From Inia geoffrensis (Eukaryota; Chordata; Mammalia; Artiodactyla; Iniidae): 64,000 nucleotides of DNA. The stretch spans positions 30,753,318 to 30,817,317 of the forward strand of contig CM070919.1 in the NCBI GenBank assembly GCA_036417435.1, read 5' to 3'. Both the position numbers and the translations under genes were made by a program. The notes beneath the pieces are model-generated. The model did no database searches, was not told the DNA's origin, and saw only the letters and a list, made by a program, of their open reading frames with translations. Positions 50,360 to 61,361 of this stretch are shown here, one piece after another (the stretch's first letter is position 1; each line of letters opens with the position of its first letter).

Positions 50360-51960
50360 GCCAGTCCTCCGGGTTCCCTTTTTTCCACAGTCTCACCAGC
50401 ACTTCTTCTCTTTTATCTTTTGACAACAGCCACCCTAACAGGTGTGGGATGGTATCTCACTGTGGTTTTGACTTGCATTTCCCCGATGAATAGTAATGCT
50501 GAGCAATTTTTCACATACCGATTAGCCTTTTGTATGACTTCTTTGGAAAAACGTCTATTCTGGTCCTTTGCCCGATTTTTTAATATACATATTTATCACA
50601 AAATGGTTACCACAATAAGGTCATCTAACACTTCCATCACCTCAGATAGCTAGAATTTTTTTGTGTGTGGTGCAAACTTTTTTTTTTTTTGCGGTACGCG
50701 GGCCTCTCTCACTGCCGTGGCCTCTCCCGTTGCGGAGCACAGGCTCCGGACGCGCAGGCTCAGCGGCCATGGCTCACGGGCCCAGCCGCTCCGCGGCATG
50801 TGGGATCTTCTCGGACCGGGGCACGAATCCATGTCCCCTGCATCGGCAGGCGGACTCTCAACCACTGTGCCACCAGGGAAGCCCGGTGCAAACTTTTAAG
50901 ATCTACTCTCTTATCAACTTTCAGTTACACAATAACTTACTTACTGTTGACTATATATACCAGGCTGTATATTAGATCTCCAGAACTTATTCATCTTACA
51001 GCTGGAAGCTTGTACTTTTTGACCACCTTCACCCATTCACCCCAACCTCACTCCCTGCAACCACCAATCTACCTGCGGTTTCTATGAGTTTGGATTTTTT
51101 TTAGATTCCACATATAAATGAGATCATATGGTATTTGTCTTTCTCTGTCTGACTTACTTCAGTTAGCATATGTTCTCAAAGTTCGTCCATGTTGCTGCAA
51201 ATGATAGGATTTCCTTCTTTTTTTCATGACTGAACAATATTCCATTCTGTGTGTATGTATATGCCCAATGCATGTTTCCCAACACCATTTATTAAAGAGA
51301 CTATCATTTCCCCATTGAGGAGTCTTGACTCCCTTGTCAAATATTAGTTGACCATATATATGTGGGTTTATTTCTAGGCTCTTGATTCTATTCTATCGGT
51401 CTACGTGTTTGTTTTATGCCAATAACATGCTGTTTTGATTAATATAGCTTTGTAATTCACTTTGAAATTAGGAAGTTGTGATGCTCCAGCTTTGTTCTTC
51501 TAGCTGATGGCTTTGGCTATTCAGGTTCTGCTGTGGTTCTATATGAACTTTAGAATTTGTTTTTTCTTTTTCTGTGAAAAATGCCATTGGAATTTTGACG
51601 GGAATTGCACTAAGTTTGTAGATTGCTTTCAGTAACATGGATATGTTAAGAATATTAATTATTCTGGGAGAACTTTTCATTTATTTGTGTCTTCTTCAAT
51701 TTCTTTCATCGGTGTCTTATGTTTTCAGTGTATAGGTGTTTCAATTCTTTGGTTAAATTTACTCATAAGTCTTTTATTGTTTTTGATGTTATCACAAATA
51801 AAATTGTTTTCTTAATTTTTCAGATAGTTCATTTTTAACATATAGAAATGCAACTAAGTTTTGTATGTTGATTTTGTATACTGAAACTTTACTTAATTCA
51901 CTTATTAGTTCTAACAATTATTCATGGAGTCTTTTAGGGTTTTCTATATATAAGGTTATT
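50360..51960 (-). mobile_element. Antisense L1 remains (ORF2 C-terminal part and L1MA-type 3'UTR), composite
   Basis: Successive antisense L1 words include ACAGGTGTGGGATGGTATCTCACTG (near 50440), GATTCCACATATAAATGAGATCATATGG (near 51107) and AACACCATTTATTAAAGAG (near 51282). GATTAATATAGCTTTGTAATTC follows near 51437. The order is not that of one intact element, so at least two old insertions or internal deletions are involved. A SINE interrupts it at 50682. Confidence 0.85.
50682..50884 (-). mobile_element. Cetacean-type short tRNA-Glu SINE, antisense
   Basis: T run, GCGGTACGCGGGCCTCTC body, and end CCACTGTGCCACCAGGGAAGCCC. Perfect target duplication GGTGCAAACTTTT at 50669-50681 and 50885-50897. 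High CpG content and little decay suggest a young copy. Confidence 0.95.
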
Positions 51961-52700
51961 TCATCTGCAAAGACTATTTTAAAAATACAACTACCATATG
52001 ATACAATAATTCTGCTTCTGGGGTTTATTTTAAGGAAACAGAAACACTAACTCAAAAATATATTTGCACCCCCATGTTCTTGCAGCATTATTCACAATAA
52101 TCAAGACATGGAAAAAACCTTTGTCCACTGATAGATGAATGAATAAGGAAAATGTGATACACATTATATGATGAAATATTATTAAGCCATAAAAAAGAAT
52201 GAAATCCTGCCATTTGTGGCAACATGGATGGACCCTGATGGCATTATGCTATGTGTAATAAGTTAAATACTGTATGATCTCATTTATATGTGGAATCCAA
52301 AAGAAAAAACAAACCAAAAAAACAACAAACTCATAGATACAAAGAACAGACTGGTTGTCACTAGAGTCAGGGGGTTGGGGGTGGGTAAAAAGGGTGAAAC
52401 GGTCAAAAGGTACAAACTTCCAGTTATAAAATAAATAAGTCTTAGGGACGTAACATACAGCATGGGTGACTATAGCTAATAATACTGTACTGCATGCTTG
52501 ATAAGAGAGTAGATAAGCTGATAAGAGAGTAGATCTTAAAGTTCTCATCACAAGGAAAAAGTCTGTAGCCATGCATTGTGATGGATGTTAATTAGACTTA
52601 TTGTGGTGATCACTTCCCGATATATACATATATTGAATCATTATGTTGTATACCTGAAATATAATATTGTATGTCAATTACATCTCAATAAAAAATAATT
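51961..52700 (+). mobile_element. L1 3' end, sense, abutting the antisense L1
   Basis: CAACTACCATATGATACAATAATTC, GCATTATTCACAATAATCAAGACATGG and TATGTTGTATACCTGAAATATAATATTGTATGTCAATTAC: the end of an L1M element. The head-to-head junction with the antisense part near 51960 resembles a twin-priming 5' inversion. Confidence 0.85.
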
Positions 52701-53745
52701 TATTTTTCAGTAATCAATAAAATAAGAGGACAAAAATTCAGTAAGTATATAAAAGACCTGGACAATACTAACAACAAACTTAATCTAATTAATATTGTTT
52801 AAAAACTTCCCACAACAACAGCAGAATAAACATTCTTTCTAAGTGTGCACTTACCAATATAAACCGTATTCTGGGCCACAAAACAAGTCTTGATAAACAT
52901 AAAATTATCCAAATCATATAAAATATGCTCTGTGACCTGAATAGAATTAAACCATAAATCAACACTCAGTACCTAGAAAATTCCCATATATTTGGAAATT
53001 AAACAACACTCTTCTGGATAAAAATGAATAAGCATTTGAATTGAGTAAAAATAAAAATACAACATAACAAAATGTGTGGAATAAAGCTCCAGTAGCATTT
53101 TGAAATAAATGTATAGTATCCAAATGCTTATATCATCAAAGAAGAGCAAATTAAATCTAAAACAAGAAAAGCAGGAGATTAATGTAAATAATAAAAGAAG
53201 TTAAACAGAAAATCAATAGAGAACAAAAAAGAAATCAAAAATTGGTCCTTTGAAAAGATGAATAAAATTTATAAATGTCTTACCATTCTGATCTGAGAGA
53301 GAGAGACAAAAAGAACACAGATTACCAATGCTAGCCATGAAAGAAAGGACATCAGATCCTACAGATATAAGATGAATAACCAGGCATTATTAGGCTTAAC
53401 CATATGTCCATAAATCCAACAAGATCAATGAAAATAGGCAAATTCTTTTAAAGAAACAAACTACCAAAACTCACTTAAGAAGAAATAAATAAGAAAGAAG
53501 AAAAGACAAACTATAGGGATAGAAAGATAAGACATTGTCAGGGGCTAGGAACAGGAGACGTTGACCACAAAAGGATGTGAGGGGAATTTTGTAGGTAATA
53601 GAACTGTTCTATGTATTGATTGTGATGTTGGTTATACAACTGTATGGATTTTTTAAATCTCATAGAATTGAGATTTTAAACTGATTTTTAAGGAATAAAA
53701 TTCAGATGTCTGTTGTGTAAGACATCTCAATAAATCTGACTTAAA
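52701..53745 (+). mobile_element. Older L1 ORF2/3'UTR fragment, sense
   Basis: CCAATATAAACCGTATTCTGGGCCACAAAACAAG and GGAAATTAAACAACACT are recognisable ORF2 words, heavily mutated. A degraded 3'UTR follows to about 53740. Confidence 0.75.
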
Positions 53746-54249
53746 AGACAATACAAATATCAATTCTGTTCCTGTCTTCTGCTTTTATTGCTCCCTTTAT
53801 CTGACTTCTAATAGCTTGTGTCTTCTTTTCATTAAGCTTGAATGTCAGGATAGAGTTCACTTACAAGAACCTGCTATATTTCTCCACCCAGAACGCGGCC
53901 TTCCAGAGTAACCACAGCTTCCACCCCCATACCTTTCCTGTACCTTTGAGGCCTGGCACCACTACAGGGACAGGTAAAAATCTGGAGGAGGTCCAGTCAT
54001 GCAGAAAAGCCTACATCACCCTCTCTTCTAGTTCAAAGTATAAAACAGTGGGCACTGATACTAGGCGATGGAAAAAAATCCCCTCTGGCTCTGCTCCTGA
54101 TGCATTCATCATATAACCCAAACTGTTTCCTGGGTTCATTCAATGTCAGCTACCACCTGATGACCCTACAGCCAAACCTTAGCCCTAAGGATTTGTCCAA
54201 ATGGCTAGAAGAAAAACAAACCCTGCACGAGGATATAGATGCTATAAGC
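53746..54249. other. Intergenic, nothing recognised
   Basis: A plus frame of 92 codons (53838-54116) has no family resemblance and no splice context. Confidence 0.35.
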
Positions 54250-54461
54250 CAGAGTTCTCAACTGGAGATGCTTTTGCCCCCGGCACATAATTGGCAATGT
54301 CTAGAGATACTTTCAGTTGTGACAACCAGAAAGATGCTACTGACACCTAGTGGATAGAGACCAAGGATGTTACTAAACATCCTACAATGACAGAAATGAC
54401 CTTCAAGACAAAGAATTATCTGACCCAAAATGTCAGTAGTGCTGAGATTGAAAAAACTCTG
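54250..54461. mobile_element. MER20-like hAT nonautonomous transposon
   Basis: Starts CAGAGTTCTCAAC and ends GATTGAAAAAACTCTG (inverted ends). It contains TTGGCAATGTCTAGAGATAC, CACCTAGTGGATAGAGACCA and ACATCCTACAATG. Flanking CTATAAGC / CTACAGGC fits an 8-bp target duplication. Confidence 0.8.
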
Positions 54462-54869
54462 CTACAGGCTTTGACACAATGGTAAGAACCAAAACCCAGA
54501 AGAGGATAAATATCTTGTCTCAAGAGCATGTTGTAGCTTTCCTAGGAAAGCCCTAAATAGGTGTGAGGTATCCACTCACTCCCATAACTATCCTTCAGAA
54601 TGGTGTGCATTTAATTCATGGACATGCAGCATGTGAAAGTAATTCTCAGACACTCCAGCATAATTGGTGATATTTTTCATTCTTACATATTGTTTCTCTC
54701 CTGTTTTTGCCTCTCCATCTTTTTCAGTGCCTAACCACCTTCTGGCCCAATTAGCATCAGATCGCATTGCCTGAATGAATCTGACTTAATTCATCCCCAG
54801 TTCCATACTTCTCTTTGTATTTTGCCCTAGGACATTGTTTTCCTAGACGACTTAAAATCTGTCAAGGAG
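54462..54869. other. Intergenic, nothing recognised
   Basis: No exon or repeat was identified except the left SINE target copy at 54854-54869. Confidence 0.35.
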
Positions 54870-55191
54870 GGACTTCCCTGGTGGGGAAGTGGATAAGACT
54901 CCCGCAGTGGATAAGACTCTGCACTCCCAATGCAGGGGGCCAGGGTTCGATCCCTGGTCAGGGAACTAGAACCCACATGCATGCCGCAACTAAGAGCTTC
55001 CATGCCACAACTAAGGAGCCCGCGTGCTACAACTAAGGAGCCCGGCTGCTACAACTAAGGAGCCCGGCTGCTGCAACTAAGGAGCCCTGGAGCCACAACT
55101 AAGGAGCACGCCTGCCACAACTAACGAGTGCAACAAAATAAATAAATAAATATTAAAAAAGTAGGAATCTAAACTATGTATACTTTAAAAA
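54870..55191 (+). mobile_element. tRNA-Glu-derived SINE (long type) with internal duplications
   Basis: GACTTCCCTGGTGGGG head and GGTTCGATCCCTGGTCAGGG box B. The tRNA part carries an internal repeat of GTGGATAAGACTC. The body contains about five ACAACTAAGGAGC units in tandem. Tail AATAAATAAATAAATA. Perfect 16-bp target duplication AAAATCTGTCAAGGAG at 54854-54869 and 55192-55207. Confidence 0.95.
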
Positions 55192-55207
55192 AAAATCTGT
55201 CAAGGAG

Positions 55208-56676
55208 ATTACAAATGCATTTACAACATAATCACCTGAAACGTCTGCACATCAAAGAAAATCTGACTGCTCAACCTTTATGACATTGCACCCACTGTGG
55301 CGTCACTTCCCCCAATGTCTCTTTGTTCCAATTTCCTTGATACTATGCTCTCCAGTGATGCTGGGACCAGGACTGTGCAAATCACATTTCCCAGACTCCT
55401 TTGCCAATTGGCTTCAATGACAGGCACTACAGGGGGATGTAGAGCTTGGAGAAGGGGGAGGGATTCCTTCCTTCCTCATTTTTGTTCCTGTCACTGTTGC
55501 TACAGCAATGACAGGTTGCATCCAGGAGAAACGGTCAGCCCCAGGGTCCACCTTCTCATGGCACTCCAGGACCAGTTTCATCATGTCCTCAAACAGAGGC
55601 CAGCAACAGCTAGTTGATGCCCCTTCTTCATAGATCTGAGGGCTGACCCTGAAAGGTCTCCCCTTAGAGCTGCAGAGGCACCAGGCACAGCTGCACAGCA
55701 TGCCCCTCCTCCGAGGCCTGACGGTTACAGGACTCCTTCCCAGGCTCCTGGTTGCTTCCATTTTGTTGTCCCACTGAGTGGTGTTATCTGCTTCCTGCAG
55801 TTATTTCTGGGTTCCCTCAGCATTCTCTTTGAACAAATCCTGACATAAATCCCCTTTGTCCAAAATACTAGTATATTCTAATTGACTGGATCCTGACTGA
55901 TAGAACTGCTACTACTATTGTTTCTCCTGTCATTGCTACGGTTACTGCTGCTATTATCATCCTAGATAACACATCTAGGTAACACGTCTAGTTACCTAAC
56001 CATAAATTGACAAAGAGTAATGCAGACGACATCTCCTCACTCACAACTGACAGATCAAGTAGTAAAAATACATTAAGAGTATAGCGCACCTAAAACAGCA
56101 ATTTTTAAGGTAAAATCTACAAACGCTTTCAATTCTAAACATTATAAATGTGAAATATAACTCAGTTTCTATTTTCCACATAACATAAAGAAGAACTGAC
56201 TACATATGAGTCCTCTCAGGATCCTGAACAATTTTAAAATAGCACAGATAAGTATGTTTGATAATAATGCATGTAACTGGAATTTAATAGCAAAAGAAAA
56301 TTGAAATAAGAAAGCATAAAGTAATTCAAAAACATTTTTTAATAACTAGAAAGGAAATAATGAAAATACTCCTTATACTGGTTTACTGATCAGATAAGCT
56401 AACATTACTCTTATATAACATGTGGAATTATTATGTAAGACAATGTAAAATATAAAAAATTTTTTCCCAAATAAAAATAGATAATTCTTTTCTTATATCT
56501 TAAAATTAAAACGGTAGCAAATGATAGGGAAAAGTTCTGTATTACTGAATATTATGGCTAATTATAGACATGAATTTTAGAGCCATTTCTATCAAGTCTT
56601 TAGATTTTGACAGCATATTTATATATTTTATTTCAAGTTACATTGCTCTTAAAACTGTAATAGTACTTGCCCTCCA
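55208..56676. other. Intergenic DNA
   Basis: 55290-55910 has the feel of an old interspersed repeat (TTGCTACAGCAATGACAGG; TGACTGGATCCTGACTGATAGAA) but I cannot name it. The rest is AT-rich and featureless. Confidence 0.35.
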
Positions 56677-56982
56677 GTTTTTTTTTTTCAACATCTTTAT
56701 TGGAGTATAATTGCTTTACAGTGTTGTGTTAGTTTCTGCTGTATAACAAAGTGAATCAGCTATACCTATACATATATCCCCATATCTCTTCCCTCTTGCG
56801 TCTCCCTCCCACCCTCCCTATCCCACCCCTCTAGGTGGTCACAAAGCACCAGGGTGATCTCCCTGTGCTATGGCGGGGCTGCTTCCCACTAGCTGTCTAT
56901 TTTACATTTGGTAGTGTATGTATGTCCATGCCACTCTCTCACTTCGTCCCAGCTTACCCTTCCCCGTCCCCGTGTCCTAACC
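56677..56982 (-). mobile_element. 5'-truncated L1 3' end, antisense
   Basis: T run, CAACATCTTTATTGGAGTATAATTGC, then the same order as 9247-9532. It ends in CCCCGTGTCC. Third copy of this family in the same orientation. Confidence 0.9.
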
Positions 56983-57938
56983 TGTTTCTCAGAGCTCCTC
57001 CCTGGTCAGGGGGCATGGAGACGCCCACATAGGTCTGACTTGTTAATGGCCCGTTCTGTCAAGAGGAAATGAATCCACGCCACTTGAGTCAGTCTGTCCT
57101 TAGAGTGCAAGTAAATTGAGTAGAGGTTAAAGAATAGCAGCATGTGAACAACATAAAGGTTAGCACTGGAAGCACCATTCAAGCAGGAAAGTTTTCTCTG
57201 TTCTGGTCACAGTCTTCATTGAAATCATACTATAGCCGATAGGAAATTTAGAGCAGAGCCTGACAGTTAGTATACTCTAAACAAACTCCTCTTTAATGAA
57301 AAAAGAAGTGCAGAGATCATTGTGTCCAATATGTGTCTTCTTAATATGTTTGCTCCCACTGCTACCAGCTAGTCTTACATGACCTACAAACTATTTAAAC
57401 TCTTTCTACAGAACTGACTATCAACTTCCTCAACCGTGACATATTGTTTTCAGATGCAGGTATGAATACTTAAATTATAGAATGTGAAGTACTTTCATGG
57501 ACCTCAGTCATCTTATCTAAAAATGACGAGTTTGAGCCTGATAGCTTTTAATTGACAGTCTTAGACCTAAGCGTCCATGATCACAGAGTATCCCATTTTG
57601 TGTTGCTGTCTCCATTTCCCAGCCCAGTCATTTTCTTCCTACATAACTCATGCGTCAGTATTTCAAAATGTGTCTTCCTCCTTCTCGCCTCCTTTTGCGA
57701 GACTAGATCTATGTTGGGGTACCTATGCCGTGCGACTGCTATTTAACATGAGAATCCCTTCCTAGACTTTGGACCAGCACTTGATCTTCTCAGTAACCCC
57801 TCCCTGGGAACTGTAATCCTCTTTCTGAAACCCTATTCTGGGTCTGTGCCATTTACACAGAGTGGCCCAGTGGCCAGTTTAGATGACACAGTTCTGGTTT
57901 ATGCCTTAGTTCTGATACAGTTATAAGACTGCTTCTTT
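56983..57938. other. Intergenic, nothing recognised
   Basis: No defensin second exon (six-Cys pattern) was found on the minus strand here, which I looked for because a defensin first exon lies to the right. Confidence 0.4.
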
Positions 57939-58154
57939 GGGCTTCCCTGGTGGCGCAGTGGTTAAGAGTCTGCCTGCCGATGCAGGGGACACAGGTTTGT
58001 GCCCCGGTCCGGGAGGATCCCACATGCCGCGGAGCGGCTGGGCCCGTGAGCCATGGCCGCTGAGCTTGTGCGTCTGGAGCCTGTGCTCCGCGACGGGGGA
58101 GGCCACAACAGTGAGAGGCCCGTGTACCAAAACAACAACAACAACAACAACAAA
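57939..58154 (+). mobile_element. Cetacean-type short tRNA-Glu SINE, sense
   Basis: GGGCTTCCCTGGTGGCGCAG head, GAGCGGCTGGGCCCGTGAGC body, CAACAACAAC tail. Perfect 14-bp target duplication AAGACTGCTTCTTT at 57925-57938 and 58155-58168. Oriented opposite to the defensin exon at 58.7 kb. Confidence 0.95.
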
Positions 58155-58682
58155 AAGACTGCTTCTTTCACTTTCCAAAAGTGTCTAGTTTGGATTTTAA
58201 AAATGCTCACCCTACTCCTACAATTATGGACATACCTCTCCCATAGCAAGAGTTGTACTCGTTGTGCTGATGTCTCCATTCCTTAAGGAGACAAACACCT
58301 ACAGGACAGAGTTCCCCAGGACACCCCTTAGCACTAACCCCTGTTGATAAGACTCTGTCCATCTCTTTTTCTGACCTACTGAATAGATAAAATGATAGAT
58401 GCTGATGAAATCCAATCCTTTCAGATCTACCTGCCTACAAATAAATTGCTGTGCCTCACCTAGGCATCCCAAGATACAAAGTAAGGATAAAGTGGAATGT
58501 GACATCATCAGGCAATTTGGCTAATGGCAAAGGAATGGTCTCTTTCTTATCCTCCCTCATTGTAATCCCAGGGAAGCTGTTGATACTAGGTTTACGAATC
58601 TGTAAGACTGATTCCAGGGTCTTGTCTGACCTGCCCAATAGCCTTCTAAACTGCAGACCCAGGTAATCAGCCACCACCTTAC

Positions 58683-58737
58683 CTGGGGATAAGAGAGTCA
58701 AAAAGAGGAGCATGGAGAGAAGCACATGGAGTCTCAT
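58683..58737 (-). CDS. DEFB130-like: Beta-defensin first coding exon (DEFB130-like)
   Basis: On the minus strand ATG at 58737 opens MRLHVLLSMLLFLTLLSP, an 18-residue signal-peptide core. The exon ends CCCCAG/GTAAGG after one base of the next codon. Length, phase and the M-(K/R)-L-H-x-L opening match the first exon of beta-defensins, closest to DEFB130, whose relatives neighbour FAM90A and USP17L in human 8p23.1. Secreted defensins are antimicrobial peptides. An in-frame upstream ATG at 58773 exists, but the MRLH start is preferred because it begins the signal peptide. The six-cysteine second exon was not found to the left within the window, so the gene may be incomplete, or the exon too diverged to spot by eye. 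Reading through the donor gives a 105-codon frame that is intronic. Confidence 0.7.
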
Positions 58738-58812
58738 GGATGAACGGCAGCTGAAGGGAAACGTCATCAACATGGTCGGAGCCTGGGGTCACTGAGCATG
58801 GCAGGTCCATGG

Positions 58813-58821
58813 CCTTTTATG
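58813..58821 (-). promoter_or_regulatory. TATA-like box of the defensin
   Basis: CATAAAAGG on the minus strand, about 80 bp before the ATG. This matches the compact TATA-plus-short-leader layout of beta-defensin promoters. Confidence 0.6.
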
Positions 58822-58984
58822 ATGCTCCCTGGACCTGTGGTTTGTTCATGGTTAGTGGAGCCTAACAGAAAGAGAATAACTCAGTCTTCCACAGGAAATC
58901 TCCAGGGACAAAAGTATGCAATGTGGTGGTAACTCAATGGATGAGAAAGCAGAAGTTAGTGTCATGCGTTTCCCACAGATTTAG

Positions 58985-59308
58985 GATATCCGCATGGTCT
59001 GCTGGGTTCCTTTATGGGAAGACTCATGTGGCCGGGGACTGACGACGTTAGCAATTAGCCAGTGACGACGTGAAGCCTGTGAACAACTGCATGAGTGAGT
59101 GAGTGAGCCTAGAAGCAGAGTCCTTTGCACCCCAGCCTTCAGATGAACCTCCAGCCAGGCCCCCAATTTTACAGCAACCTTGTAAGAGCTCTGTAGCCAG
59201 AGACACTTATCTGTCTCACCACATAAATTACGTTAGTAACTGCTTACTGTTCTAAGCTACTGACTCTTGGTAATGCGCTATATAGCAACAGATAGCGAAT
59301 AATACAAG
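58985..59308 (+). mobile_element. MLT1-type LTR, degraded
   Basis: Ends with TCTAAGCTACTGACTCTTGGTAATGCGCTATATAGCAACAGATAGCGAATAA, read at about 59252-59302, the normal MLT1 3' end. It lies just upstream of the defensin promoter, in the opposite orientation. Confidence 0.7.
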
Positions 59309-59744
59309 TGTGCATCTGTCCTCTAGCAAACATGCTTTAATAGGGCGCAGGTGGGAGGATCATGAGGGTGTTACAATTGTATTTCAGGTCTTTTCCAGCC
59401 ATATGTTAAAGAGACAAATGTATAACAACATTTAAAGTAGCCGTGGAAGTGACCCTATCTACCTTGCATACAATTACGTGTGCGAGTTTGTGTGTGTGTA
59501 AGAGAGAGAGATGGGGTTGGGGGGCCGGGGGAGGGGATGGGCGGGAGAGAGAATGAATGAGAGAACAGAATGGGAGAATGAGGGAAAGAGAAAGAATAAA
59601 GAGATATGAAGCAATCATTAGTTCAAGAGTATTCCCTGGGATAAACAAACACTTGATGGTTCTTTTTCAACTTTATGCTGATTATTGGAAGAAGGAAAAA
59701 CAATGAATACTCCATGATAAATGTCTCTGTAAGAGACATTTCAG
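59309..59744. other. Intergenic, GA-rich patch
   Basis: 59500-59600 is G/A rich. Nothing else was recognised. Confidence 0.35.
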
Positions 59745-59868
59745 CTCCTATCTATCTGTATCTATCTATCTGTATCTACCTATCGATCTATATCTATCAT
59801 TTATCTATCTATTATTTATCATCTATGTATCTATCAATCATCTATAATCCATCTATCTCTCTGTACCT
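59745..59868. repeat. (TATC)n tetranucleotide repeat, interrupted
   Basis: CTATCTGTATCTATCTATC-type units over about 120 bp, creating a Y/L/S/I-rich plus frame. Confidence 0.9.
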
Positions 59869-61030
59869 GTTGAGCTCTGAGACTCAAGCAGCGCAGCCCA
59901 GAGGCGACCTTCGTCCTCCTTCTCTTCTGCTGGCTCCAGGCCACAGCCCACCTATTCCTTTTCTTTGCTTCTGTGTCTTCATCTTCTACTTTGATGCCTC
60001 CTTCTGAGTCCTCTGTGGAAGAGGTTCCCAATTTGCAGTTTCACCTCTAACGTTTCAACCCCAAATGGTCATTTGAAAATATCTGTTTATTCAGTTTTCA
60101 ATAAAGTTATTTGTCCGTCGTCTTGTATCTGAATATACTATCTTCCAGTCACGTTTCTGAGTTTCAGGTCTAAAACACACATAAGCCACATAACTACTCA
60201 CAAGGCTCTTAAAGCTTTATGGGAAGAGACAAACATAGGAAAAATGATTATACCAAAATAAGTGAAAAGTTAAAGCATGGCTATTTGGAAACACGGGGTT
60301 ACAGAGAAAGAGAACTAATTCTTTTCGTGAAATTAGTCAAAGTATAAACAAAAAACCCACAACATAACACCAACTTTACAAAAGAAATCATGATTGTATA
60401 TATTTATAAATGAAAAATGATTTGTGAAGTGAATCTGAGGACTAGAGATGAGAGTGGAGGGGAATTCAGACAAATGAAATAACATGAGGAAAGACGCCGA
60501 GATGTGATGACCATGGTATACTGATGGGGGTGGATTATAGCACAGTGATGTTAGCTGAAGCGATCACGCTTGCAGTCTGTTGAGGAGAATCAGAGGCGCC
60601 CATGAGTGCCCTGACGGCACATGCTAAGGTAGGAGGGGCTGTATGCACTGGCTCGTCCTCATAATGGAATGGACAAACTCATCTGAGTTTAGACACCTCT
60701 CTTTGGGCAACGAAGAAGACAGACAGGAAGGGGCGGCCTGGAAGGGAACGATCACTGGGACTGAGCTGAGACAGAACAGCTGGATGGCAAACTCTGGGTT
60801 AAGAGAAGGTGACACGTGAAAGGAATATGGAAGAGCTATAACTGACTATATTTAATGAATAAATGGATGCACTGGGTTCCTGAATAAAGTAAAAGGGCAT
60901 TCACTAAGAAAGGAAACACAGTGATGAGAATGTTTGGTTTTGTGTTTGTTTCTGAGATTCGGACAGGAACAAAATGAGGTCCACTTTCAACATCGTAATG
61001 TTGTGACTGAAATCAGGTCATAAGGTTTTT
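59869..61030. other. Intergenic, nothing recognised
   Basis: No exon, RNA gene or nameable repeat was identified. Confidence 0.35.
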
Positions 61031-61290
61031 TTGGGTTTTTTTTACAACTTTTTTCCAGCCTCATTGACAAATAAATTTTGTATGTATTTAGGGTGTACAA
61101 CATGATGATGTGATGTACATGTGTATTTGCAACAAGGTGGATGAACGTGGAGACATTATGCTAAGCGAAATGAGAAAAATACTGCATGATTTCACTTACA
61201 TGTGGACTCTGAAACGGTTAATTAAACTCAATAGAAATATTGAGTAGAATGATGGTGACCAAGAGCTGAGGAGTGAAGGAAATGGGGAGA
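61031..61290 (+). mobile_element. L1 3'UTR fragments, sense and rearranged
   Basis: GTACAACATGATGATGTGATGTACATG followed by GGATGAACGTGGAGACATTATGCTAAGCGAAATGAG, read at about 61139-61173. Both are L1M 3'UTR words but joined out of normal order. Confidence 0.65.
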
Positions 61291-61318
61291 TATACATATA
61301 TATATGTGTGAGTGTGTG

Positions 61319-61360
<42 letters not shown>
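61285..61360. repeat. (TA)n / (TG)n microsatellite
   Basis: TATATATG and TGTGTG steps, then a pure TA run at about 61324-61359. Confidence 0.92.

Positions 61361-61361
<1 letters not shown>

Noticed and set aside
55414..55761. Cys-containing minus frame considered as a defensin exon
   Set aside because: Cysteine spacing does not fit, and the region looks like an old dispersed repeat.
58456..58682. Continuation of the defensin exon frame to 105 codons
   Set aside because: It reads through a strong GTAAGG donor and has no six-cysteine pattern; it is intronic.
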